From Planctomycetota bacterium (GTDB taxonomy: Bacteria > Planctomycetota > Phycisphaerae > SM23-33), in contig JACRIL010000250.1 of the NCBI GenBank assembly GCA_016235825.1, positions 1-34,638 on the forward strand: a stretch of 34,638 bases of DNA. Direction: 5' to 3'. Made by a program: the position numbers and the translations under genes. The notes under the pieces were generated by a model. The model was not told where the DNA came from and ran no database searches. It was given only the letters and a program-made list of their open reading frames with translations. Shown here one piece after another: positions 24,672-31,666 of the stretch. Position 1 is the stretch's first letter. The number at the start of each line of letters is the position of its first letter.

Positions 24672-24899
24672 TCACTCGGCCAACCGCTTGAGGTCGTCGC
24701 CATACCGCCTGTTCATCTTCTCCAGGGACGCCCGAAGTTTCTTCTCCCGTTTGGCGTCACGAACAGGCGAGATCATAAGCGTCTGGCCGTTGGTAGTCAG
24801 TTCCAGCGGCGTGTCCGGCGTCGCCCGCAGAAGCTCAAGGATCGCCCGGTCGAGCACAAGGGCGTAGCTGTTGCCATGTTTAATCAACGTCTTGACCAT
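24672..24899 (-). CDS. AbrB/MazE-like antitoxin of the doc module
   Basis: This 75-residue protein has a swapped-hairpin AbrB-type DNA-binding domain (VKTLIKHGNSYALVLDRAIL, 2-21, then LELTTNGQTLMISPV), followed by a charged helical tail (REKKLRASLEKMNRRYGDDL) that would wrap the toxin. The start at 24899 has a strong AAGGAG six bases upstream; the open frame extending to 25064 runs through the promoter and is rejected. It is intact, unlike its toxin gene. It would repress its own promoter; three GTGTATAC-like repeats lie just upstream. Confidence 0.9.
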   Translation of the reverse strand: MVKTLIKHGNSYALVLDRAILELLRATPDTPLELTTNGQTLMISPVRDAKREKKLRASLEKMNRRYGDDLKRLAE

Positions 24900-24916
24900 G
24901 TATCTGCTCCTTCTTC

Positions 24917-24949
24917 GTGTATACAACGTAGTGTATCCAGTGTGTTTAC
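24917..24949. promoter_or_regulatory. Three direct repeats in the antitoxin/HTH intergenic region
   Basis: GTGTATAC (24917-24924), GTGTATCC (24931-24938) and GTGTTTAC (24942-24949) lie in the 76-base gap between the antitoxin gene and the divergent HTH gene. They are candidate operator half-sites controlling both. Confidence 0.45.
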
Positions 24950-24975
24950 GAAAGTCAACCTGATTTGAGGGGAAC

Positions 24976-25167
24976 ATGAATGAAGAACTGGACATCCTGT
25001 CGCTGACGGTTACGGCCGTGGCGAAGCTGCTGAAGGTCGCGCCGAAGACCATACAAGAACACATTTGCCGCAGCCTGCCACTGGCGAATGGAAGGGTCGA
25101 CCTGATCGTGTACGAGGCCTGGCTGAATCAGACAATCGAAGAATCATCGAATAGGAGAGACGAATGA
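24976..25167 (+). CDS. Small helix-turn-helix protein, excisionase/MerR-like
   Basis: The 63-residue product contains LTVTAVAKLLKVAPKTIQEH (10-29), a winged helix-turn-helix start like those of excisionases and MerR-type DNA-binding domains, followed by RVDLIVYEAWL, which fits the wing and closing helix. GAGGGGAAC precedes the ATG. It is divergent from the antitoxin across a gap holding three direct repeats. Within an island bounded by direct repeats, an excisionase-like role is attractive but unproven; a regulator of the antitoxin promoter is equally possible. Confidence 0.7.
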   Translation: MNEELDILSLTVTAVAKLLKVAPKTIQEHICRSLPLANGRVDLIVYEAWLNQTIEESSNRRDE

Positions 25168-25174
25168 TGTTTTC

Positions 25175-25606
25175 CTATTTTCCATCAATTCCTGATGTTT
25201 TTTGATTGCTCTGGCGTTGCCTACGGCGACAACTCAGCCACATGGCCAGTGGAATCGTGGCGACAGCAATCACGAGACATAGGCCCATGCAAAGAAGGAA
25301 TACCTTCCACCCTGCGCCGAAAAAGATCGACGGTACGGCAATAAAAACCCCCGCCAGAAGCAAACAGAAACCACGCAGGCCAGCGAGCGCTCTTTCGCCT
25401 GTCTCCTCACCGTCGCTGCCCCGGAACATGATCCAGATGTTTGCCGTGGCCGGAAGCACAAAGACAAGCCCAGCGATAGAAAACCACAGGCTCCGCCCGA
25501 ATTCGAGATGGAAGGGTTGGCCGAGGAGCCAGATCACCCCTGCACCAACCAGTGCGGCTGCCGCTGCAATGACCAAGAAAAGCAAGATTTCAGTCAGGCA
25601 TCTCAT
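25175..25606 (-). CDS. Small membrane protein with four predicted helices
   Basis: I do not recognise the family. The 143 residues contain four hydrophobic stretches, at about 7-27, 41-62, 78-97 and 102-125. An acidic loop (GSDGEETGER) lies between helices two and three, and the tail is very basic (CRRRQRQSNQK). The basic tail suggests a cytoplasmic C-terminus. The gene lies inside the direct-repeat-bounded island, converges on the HTH gene with seven bases between, and is 72 bases beyond the acetylesterase stop. No strong Shine-Dalgarno is seen. Confidence 0.65.
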   Translation of the reverse strand: MRCLTEILLFLVIAAAAALVGAGVIWLLGQPFHLEFGRSLWFSIAGLVFVLPATANIWIMFRGSDGEETGERALAGLRGFCLLLAGVFIAVPSIFFGAGWKVFLLCMGLCLVIAVATIPLAMWLSCRRRQRQSNQKTSGIDGK

Positions 25607-25678
25607 GGTTCATTATCGCTCCGTGATTGTCCCTGCTGTGCACCTGGCAGGTAGCACCGGGCTAAATAATCTTTATGA

Positions 25679-27604
25679 TCATGTTGTAATACCCGGCCAG
25701 TCGTCGGTTCGGAAGAGCAGGGCGGGCAGGCCTTCTTTGTTATACAGGGTGCAGGCGGGATTGTCGGCCCAGGCGTATCTGACGGCGATGGGCCGGGCGA
25801 CCTGCCCGCAGGTCAGGACGACTTCGTCGCCTTCTATCCGCGCGTCGGCCCAGTGGAATTTTTTGTCGCTTCCCGCGATGGCAAATCCTTTGAGTGCCGG
25901 TCCCTTTATCGTCAGCCCGCCGCAGACGTGCGAGAACCTGATTTGCACCGACGAACCCCTGACGGTCATGGATTCATAGACCGGCCCGGAATGCGCGATC
26001 TGCCGGCCATAGGTCTTCGCCAGCGCGACCAGGGCCAGCCGCAGACACACATCCTGTTTATTTTTCGGATGCACGTCGTTTGCTTCGCCCACGTCGACGG
26101 CAGTCGCCAGGCCGGTCTTGGGCAGCGCAAGGGCCATCGCCTGGGCCTCCCGTAGTTCGGCCCAGGCGCTGTTTGTCGGCTGAAATGGAATCTGCCCGAA
26201 ATTGGCTATCTGCACAATCAGGAACGGGAAATCGCCCTGTCCCCAATGGCTTCGCCAGTCTTTTATCATAAGCGGCAGGAGCCTGCGGTAGGTCCTGGCC
26301 GCACTGGAGTTGCTCTCGCCCTGATACCATGTTGCGCCCCGGATTCCATACGGTATAAGCGGTTTGATCATACCGTTGAACAGGAAGGCCGGGAAGTTTA
26401 CCGGATTTGCAGGCATCAATGCGGCGATGGATTGCAGCTTGAGTTCTATCTTGTGCCGCCAGATCCCAGCCAGAGGGATTGCCGATGATTCCGCCTGGCG
26501 CGGGTACAACCGGAGTTGCTCAGCCCTGCCTGCCGCAAACCCCCCGTTGCCGTAATGGTCGAAAATGCGAACAGCTATCACATTTTTGCCGGCTTTAACC
26601 AGTTTGCCCGGAACAGCGTAGACTCGCGGAATCAGATAGGCATTGCCATTTTCATTGCCGCTCGTCCCGACCAGCTCGCCGTTGAAGTAGGTATGGTCGA
26701 AGTCATCCAACGGCCCCAGTTCGAGCACAAGTTCCCTGCCGGCCCAGTCCATCGGAACTTCTACATCTTTTCGGAACCATACAGCGCCGTCAATATCGCC
26801 GATCTCCGTGTTTTCCCAATATCCGGGCGCCATGAATTTGCCCCATTCGGAGTCGTCAAATTCGCTCTTGGCCCAGCCCTTTTTCTGCCCCTTGTTGCCG
26901 TGGTCCTTCCATGCCGGCGCCCAGAGATCCAGACGCAAATCCTTACGATTAACCTCGATGAACTTTTCGTAATCGGCTTTCTTTGAGTCGCTTTGCCTGT
27001 ATATATCCTGGAATTCCGGATCGCCTTCAAACGCCTGCCGGCTTGTCCATGCCTCGATGATGGTTCCGCCGACGGAACTGTTAATTAATCCGACAGGCAC
27101 GCCAAGTTCCTTGTGCAGGCGCCGCCCGAAAAAATACCCCACGCCCGAAAAACCTCCAACAGTCTGCGGAGAGCATATCTGCCACTGGCCGGTGCAGTTG
27201 TCCCTGAGGTCCGGACTGCTGGCCCGCTGAACCGTGAAAAGCCGGATTTGCGGATAATTCGCCGCGGCGATCTCCCGTTCTGAATCATTGCAGGCTGTCA
27301 CCGGGAATTCCATGTTCGACTGGCCCGAGCACAGCCAGACCTCGCCGATCATAACGTCGCGGCAGGTTATCTTCTTTTTGCCGCAGGACGCGGCCAGTTC
27401 ATAAGGCCCGCCCGCCTCCATCGGATCGAGCCGCAGCAGCCAGCGGCCGTCCGGTCCGGATGAAGTCTGAACGCTCTGCCGATCAAGGCTGACCGTAATT
27501 TTCCGGCCGGCCGGGGCGACGCCCCAGACGGCTATCGGCATCTGGCGCTGAAGAACCATCGAATCGCCGAAAGGCGAACCAAGGCTGAAATCCATAGACG
27601 GCAT
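25679..27604 (-). CDS. Sialate O-acetylesterase family protein
   Basis: The 641-residue protein has the SGNH/SASA esterase core. Ser96 in CSGQSNMEF is the nucleophile, NSSVGGTIIEAW the oxyanion region, and ATWYQGESNS and DVHPKNKQDV (the latter bearing the catalytic His) complete the fold. A galactose-binding-like jelly-roll insert lies around 250-370 (FDDSEWGKFMAPGYWE; HTYFNGELVG). Family members remove O-acetyl groups from sialic acids or other glycans. No signal peptide is evident, which is unusual for the family, so it may act in the cytoplasm on imported sugars. AAGGAT precedes the ATG. Its final 14 codons are duplicated at 24218-24266 beyond the accessory island. The C-terminal RTDDWPG is a family hallmark. 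Confidence 0.92.
   Translation of the reverse strand: MPSMDFSLGSPFGDSMVLQRQMPIAVWGVAPAGRKITVSLDRQSVQTSSGPDGRWLLRLDPMEAGGPYELAASCGKKKITCRDVMIGEVWLCSGQSNMEFPVTACNDSEREIAAANYPQIRLFTVQRASSPDLRDNCTGQWQICSPQTVGGFSGVGYFFGRRLHKELGVPVGLINSSVGGTIIEAWTSRQAFEGDPEFQDIYRQSDSKKADYEKFIEVNRKDLRLDLWAPAWKDHGNKGQKKGWAKSEFDDSEWGKFMAPGYWENTEIGDIDGAVWFRKDVEVPMDWAGRELVLELGPLDDFDHTYFNGELVGTSGNENGNAYLIPRVYAVPGKLVKAGKNVIAVRIFDHYGNGGFAAGRAEQLRLYPRQAESSAIPLAGIWRHKIELKLQSIAALMPANPVNFPAFLFNGMIKPLIPYGIRGATWYQGESNSSAARTYRRLLPLMIKDWRSHWGQGDFPFLIVQIANFGQIPFQPTNSAWAELREAQAMALALPKTGLATAVDVGEANDVHPKNKQDVCLRLALVALAKTYGRQIAHSGPVYESMTVRGSSVQIRFSHVCGGLTIKGPALKGFAIAGSDKKFHWADARIEGDEVVLTCGQVARPIAVRYAWADNPACTLYNKEGLPALLFRTDDWPGITT
25684..25727 (+). 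repeat. Right direct repeat of the island (att-like)
   Basis: This 44-base segment at the 3' end of the acetylesterase gene matches 24223-24266 in the same orientation with about four mismatches. Between the two copies lie the toxin-antitoxin, HTH and membrane-protein genes. Confidence 0.8.
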
Positions 27605-27617
27605 GGCTTGATCCTTA

Positions 27618-27634
27618 AGTATTCTGAAAATACT
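27618..27634. promoter_or_regulatory. Palindrome upstream of the acetylesterase gene
   Basis: AGTATT-N5-AATACT lies 13 bases before the start codon and overlaps the zone just after a possible TATAAA -10. It is operator-like by symmetry and position only. Confidence 0.3.
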
Positions 27635-27648
27635 GTTTTTTATAGTAG

Positions 27649-27747
27649 CACGGGCGTCTCGCCCGTGAGTATCAGGGGCATCCTGCCCTTGGGTGCAATT
27701 GTTTCATGGCCGAGACGGCCATGTTACTCATGGGCAAGATTCCCATG
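27649..27747. repeat. Array of four REP-like palindromes (cluster C)
   Basis: There are four 19-base hairpins, at 27649-27667 (loop GTCTC), 27673-27691 (ATCCT), 27705-27723 (GAGAC) and 27729-27747 (AAGAT). The first two and last two are in opposite orientation as judged by their loops. They belong to the same family as the clusters at 14693 and 16324. They separate the co-directional aldo/keto reductase and acetylesterase genes and may reduce readthrough. Confidence 0.85.
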
Positions 27748-27775
27748 CTACTCTTTCATTGACCCTTGAACGAAA

Positions 27776-29764
27776 TTATACAAACCACACCTCGCCGAAT
27801 CCCGAAGGATCTCTCCAATTGTCCCGTCCGCCGGCGAAAATGAACTGGCCGACCCGCTTGCCGCCTTTGTCGGCGGTGTTGACGGCGATGTCAAATCCGA
27901 GCTTTGAAGGGACGCCTTCGGCGACGCAGAACGAGGCGTAGGGTATCTTTGCGCGAATGCGGTAGCCGTCCGGGGTTCTTTCGGATGAGACGTCAATTCC
28001 CTCGATGTTTTGCGGGCTGTTGAAGAAGGCCGGGTATTTGCCGGGCGTGCCGGGATAAAGAAATAACTGGTAGACGCCTTTCTCGTATTTCGGAAAACCG
28101 ATCCGCGAGGGCTGGCGGCCGTCAAGGTACACCTCCAGGCCGTCCACCAGCGAACCACTGTGCGATTCCGCCCGTGAAGGAAACAGGAAATCGTCCCGCA
28201 CGTCCGCCGTCAGGTCCAATCCGTCTTTCGCCCGCGACAGCCGGAAGCGAAGGCCGTGCTTGCGGGCCGTGTCCTTCGCGGCCGTGAAATCATCTTCGGA
28301 TGCCTCGACGGACAGCCAACCGTCGCCCTTCTCCTGTGCCCCATTCCCCTTCGGAAGCACGAGATAATTATAAACCTTTTCCAGAGTCTGCGTCGCCGGG
28401 CCGCAGGAAATGCCGATCTTCATCACAATCTGATGCCGCCTGACATCGGCCTTGCCCCCGATGGTCATTGCCCGCCATGCCATTGACGGCACGGCGCCGA
28501 AGTCCTTGCTGTCGTCCGCGACAGCGGTCTGTCCGTCGCCGGCGACGGTAACTTTAATCTGGCGTTCCTCCGCGGAGAAATTCCGCAGCCTCAGCGACAT
28601 CTGGAAGCCGCCGTCCATTCCGATCCGATTCATGGCCGTATTGCAGATGACAGATCCCGCCCGGCCGTCCAGCATCAGGGCGGTCTCATTGAGCCTGTCC
28701 GGAATTTTGATGCCCTGCGGGCACAGCGGCATGCACTTGCCGCAATTGACGCACTCCGCGGCCCGTGTTCCGGGCGTATTTTTGTACCTGTTTTTCGCGT
28801 TATCCTTCAGCCCGTATATCAGGACCTGGTTGAACATGTCGAGGTTGTCTGGGATGTTGATGCCCTGCTGGCACGCCGGCAGGCAGTAGCGGCAGGCCGT
28901 GCAGTATAGCCCGCTCTTTTTTTTCCGCTCGGCAATCGCATCATCCAGGGTCGCGATCTGTTCGGGCGTGAAGGGTTTTGCGCTGTTGGCGAGCGAGGCG
29001 TTTTCCTCGAGCTGCCGCATCTCCGACATGCCGGAAAGGGCGACGTTCACGGCCGGGTGGCCCCAGACAAAACGCAGCGCCGCCTCGGGCGTCGATTTCG
29101 CCTGGCCGCCCGTCAGTTCCCTGATCTGCTCGCTGGGCAGGCCCAGCCTTCCGCCGCCCACCGGGCCCATAACCACCACGCCCATGCCTTTCTGGCGGGC
29201 GTACTTCATCGCGTCGGCGTTTCCCTGATCCAGCAGATTGTATTGCAAAATCACGTTCTCGTAACAACCGGTGTCGACCAGCTTGATGAGATTCTCCGGC
29301 GTGTCGTGGAAACTGAAGCCGATGTGCCGGCTCAGGCCCTGCTGCCTGGCTTTGAGCATGAGCCGCGTCTTGCCGTTTTTGGCCGGATCCAGATTATTGA
29401 CGTACATCTCCCAGTTGATGCCGTGATGGCTGTAAAGATCGAGGTAGTCGGTCCGCATCAGCCGCAGCGAGTTTTCCAGGGCACGCCACCAATCGTCGTC
29501 GCTGGCGGTGGACAGGCTGTTTTTCGTGGAGAGAACGACTTTGGGGCGCATTGCCTGCATCGCCTCGCCGATCGCGGCCTGGCTGTCGGAATTGCAGTAG
29601 CCGATTGCAGTGTCGAAGAAATTCACGCCCAGTTCGACCGCGCGGTGCAGCATGGGGATGGCCAGGCCCCGGTCGACCCTGCCGTCCTTCATGGGCAGCC
29701 TCATGCAGCCGAACCCCAGGGCCGAAACCTTCAGGCCTGTATTGCCCAATTCCGAGTAACGCAT
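27776..29764 (-). CDS. Aldo/keto reductase with two ferredoxin-like clusters and a CBM9-like domain
   Basis: Residues 1-285 form an aldo/keto reductase barrel with the catalytic set Asp51 (FFDTAIGY), Tyr56, Lys81 (LSTKNS) and His113 (YSHHG). Residues 288-298 (CTACRYCLPAC) and 338-348 (CVNCGKCMPLC) are two 4-cysteine motifs for [4Fe-4S] clusters, an arrangement known in a subgroup of these reductases. From about 440 to 662 the protein continues into a beta-sandwich resembling family 9 carbohydrate-binding / DOMON-like modules (LEVYLDGR; RDNWRDPSGFGEVWF). There is no signal peptide, so a carbohydrate-binding module on a cytoplasmic redox enzyme is odd. The frame is uninterrupted. AAGGAG precedes the ATG. 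A promoter with a palindrome lies just upstream. The substrate is probably a sugar or sugar lactone. Confidence 0.9.
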   Translation of the reverse strand: MRYSELGNTGLKVSALGFGCMRLPMKDGRVDRGLAIPMLHRAVELGVNFFDTAIGYCNSDSQAAIGEAMQAMRPKVVLSTKNSLSTASDDDWWRALENSLRLMRTDYLDLYSHHGINWEMYVNNLDPAKNGKTRLMLKARQQGLSRHIGFSFHDTPENLIKLVDTGCYENVILQYNLLDQGNADAMKYARQKGMGVVVMGPVGGGRLGLPSEQIRELTGGQAKSTPEAALRFVWGHPAVNVALSGMSEMRQLEENASLANSAKPFTPEQIATLDDAIAERKKKSGLYCTACRYCLPACQQGINIPDNLDMFNQVLIYGLKDNAKNRYKNTPGTRAAECVNCGKCMPLCPQGIKIPDRLNETALMLDGRAGSVICNTAMNRIGMDGGFQMSLRLRNFSAEERQIKVTVAGDGQTAVADDSKDFGAVPSMAWRAMTIGGKADVRRHQIVMKIGISCGPATQTLEKVYNYLVLPKGNGAQEKGDGWLSVEASEDDFTAAKDTARKHGLRFRLSRAKDGLDLTADVRDDFLFPSRAESHSGSLVDGLEVYLDGRQPSRIGFPKYEKGVYQLFLYPGTPGKYPAFFNSPQNIEGIDVSSERTPDGYRIRAKIPYASFCVAEGVPSKLGFDIAVNTADKGGKRVGQFIFAGGRDNWRDPSGFGEVWFV

Positions 29765-29798
29765 CGCGTGCTCCTTAATTATCTGATGGCTTATTCAT

Positions 29799-29844
29799 AT
29801 ATGCACATATTTGCATATTATAGCCGACCGGATTGGGACATCAA
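29799..29844 (-). promoter_or_regulatory. Promoter with overlapping operator-like palindrome, aldo/keto reductase gene
   Basis: On the minus strand TTGATG (29844-29839), a 16-base spacer and TATAAT (29822-29817) form a promoter. Directly after it, ATATGCA-N6-TGCATAT (29818-29799) covers the expected transcription start. This geometry suits a repressor. Confidence 0.5.
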
Positions 29845-29891
29845 GATGAACGACACGGTTCTGGAATCGTCCGTTGCAGCAATAAGGCCGC

Positions 29892-31490
29892 TTAATTGTC
29901 CGGCTTGTCGGCAGGTGCGGCTGTTTCGCCCACCTTTGCGGCCGGTGAGGAAGATTCCGCTGAGCCTGACGCCGGCTGGGTCTGCGTCGCCGGGGCGTCC
30001 AGCGTCCAGTTCTTTCCGGACTGCGTAAATGCCGGCGGGTCGGCCTCAAGAACAGATTTCAGCTTCTGCACCTGCTCATCGCTCAGGCCGAAACAGAAGA
30101 CCATCCCGCGTTTGCCCAGCGGGAATGACAGGCGGTTTTTGAGAGGCCGGTATTTTTCGTAGGCCGTCTGAAACTCCCCGACATCCCTGGGCGCGTCCCA
30201 CAGCGTGATCCACACGCCGGAAAATCCCGCCGCCGCGGATGCCCGGCTTGCCGGGCCGTCTGGGGCGTCCGAAGGGATGCTGGCCGGCAGGCTGCCGGGT
30301 GTTCCGGCCGGCAGGAGCAGGTAGAACCTGTCGCCGCCCCATCCGGCTGCGGCCCGGTTAGTGCACCTTGACGCGCTGGTCAAAATGTCCGTGTCGAACT
30401 GGTCTCTTCGGGACAGAATCGAGCAGAGCATCTCGCCGATCGTGTTCCTGTAAACCGACTTGAGGTCCATCTTTGAAAAAATCTTTTCCATATCGGCGTC
30501 GCGGACCATCACTGGCTCATCCAGTTTGGCTTTGTCCCAGTATTTCTCCGGATGCAATACCTGTTCAGAAGACAACGGAGGATTTTTGGCCGTCGCCAGC
30601 AGGACATCCCCCAGCTTTTCAAGCGCCTGCGGCTCCGACAACACTACCGTCCGCAGGTCCTTGCCCTTGAGCAGAAAAGGCGGCCCGACCGTGTACACCA
30701 TCACCAGCGACATGAAGTACGTTGGAAGTTTGGCGAGCTTGGCCGCTTCCTTCTGTTCCTTCAGGGCCATGCGGGTCATCTCAGCCATGTCGAGCTTGCC
30801 GCTTTTGGACAGCGCCACGAGATATTGCGTCATTGATATGGTGGCCGAGCCTTCAGCCACGCTTCGCCAGGCGAGGCTCCAGTCTTCCGTTTCCTCGCGG
30901 CTTTTGGCGATCTTCTCCAGATTGAAATACTGATCGTCCATGGCGTGGGTGAGCTCGTGAGAGGTGATAATTCCTTTGTATGTGGTTGAGAACTCGTCGT
31001 AGACGCGAAGGGGCATGTAATATTTGCCGGTCTTGGAGCTGTAGAATCCGCCGGCCTGGTCGGCCACGAAATTCTTGAAGGTCTGCTTGATGTCGCAGTC
31101 GGGCGGAATCAGCCCGGTGAGCTTCATGAAGGCCTGGAGCTGCTCGTATTCGCCCGGTTTGAGGTCGGCATCGATCTCCTTGTCCATGTGGGCCTTGACC
31201 TGCTCGTTCGTCAGGACCTCGGCGCCCACAGTTTTTTTGTATTTCCAGCCCCGGATTTCCTCGACCTGCCCGAGAATCTGGTTGACCATCTCCTGGAGGT
31301 CGGCGGTGGCCTGGGCCGTTGACGGCTGGGACGCCGCCGGCCTTTTGACTGCCGGCCTGCTAATCGCGGGCCTGGCCGCCGCGGCGGTATCGGGCGAAAC
31401 AGTGGACGTCGCCGGACCGGCGGAATCGCCGTAAACGATTATCTGAAGCACGCAGGTCAGGCACGTCGCCAGAATAAGGCCGGTTCTCAT
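29892..31490 (-). CDS. Secreted zinc metallopeptidase-like protein (HELTH)
   Basis: The 532-residue product starts with a signal peptide (MRTGLILATCLTCVLQIIVYG). An Ala/Pro/Thr/Ser-rich linker follows (about 22-62), then a helical domain with the zinc motif HELTH (178-182) in GIITSHELTHAMDDQYF. VAEGSAT (Glu213) follows 30 residues later and is well placed as the third ligand, as in gluzincins. A C-terminal region (about 330-500) contains WITLWDAPRDVGEFQTAYEKY, located by its ends. The tail is low-complexity (Ala/Pro/Ser). The substrate is unknown; peptidases of this form occur in planctomycetes. The start at 31490 opens the signal peptide and has AAGGATCG upstream; the longer frame to 31601 is rejected. 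Confidence 0.8.
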   Translation of the reverse strand: MRTGLILATCLTCVLQIIVYGDSAGPATSTVSPDTAAAARPAISRPAVKRPAASQPSTAQATADLQEMVNQILGQVEEIRGWKYKKTVGAEVLTNEQVKAHMDKEIDADLKPGEYEQLQAFMKLTGLIPPDCDIKQTFKNFVADQAGGFYSSKTGKYYMPLRVYDEFSTTYKGIITSHELTHAMDDQYFNLEKIAKSREETEDWSLAWRSVAEGSATISMTQYLVALSKSGKLDMAEMTRMALKEQKEAAKLAKLPTYFMSLVMVYTVGPPFLLKGKDLRTVVLSEPQALEKLGDVLLATAKNPPLSSEQVLHPEKYWDKAKLDEPVMVRDADMEKIFSKMDLKSVYRNTIGEMLCSILSRRDQFDTDILTSASRCTNRAAAGWGGDRFYLLLPAGTPGSLPASIPSDAPDGPASRASAAAGFSGVWITLWDAPRDVGEFQTAYEKYRPLKNRLSFPLGKRGMVFCFGLSDEQVQKLKSVLEADPPAFTQSGKNWTLDAPATQTQPASGSAESSSPAAKVGETAAPADKPDN

Positions 31491-31628
31491 GATCGATCCT
31501 TTCGGTTCGGGAAAATAAAGCTCCGATATTAAACCATGATAAGTCCGTTCTGTCCCGCAGTATTTGAAAAAAGTGATTAGCTCTCCCATCCCGTGCTCCA
31601 CACGAATTTTCCGCCGATTATCTCGCTC

Positions 31629-31657
31629 TTGTGGGCAAGACCGGATGTGTCTATTAT
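31629..31657 (+). promoter_or_regulatory. Candidate mutS promoter, nearly leaderless
   Basis: TTGTGG (31629-31634), a 17-base spacer and TATTAT (31652-31657) end nine bases before the mutS ATG at 31667. No Shine-Dalgarno precedes that ATG. Confidence 0.5.
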
Positions 31658-31666
31658 CAACCGGCC

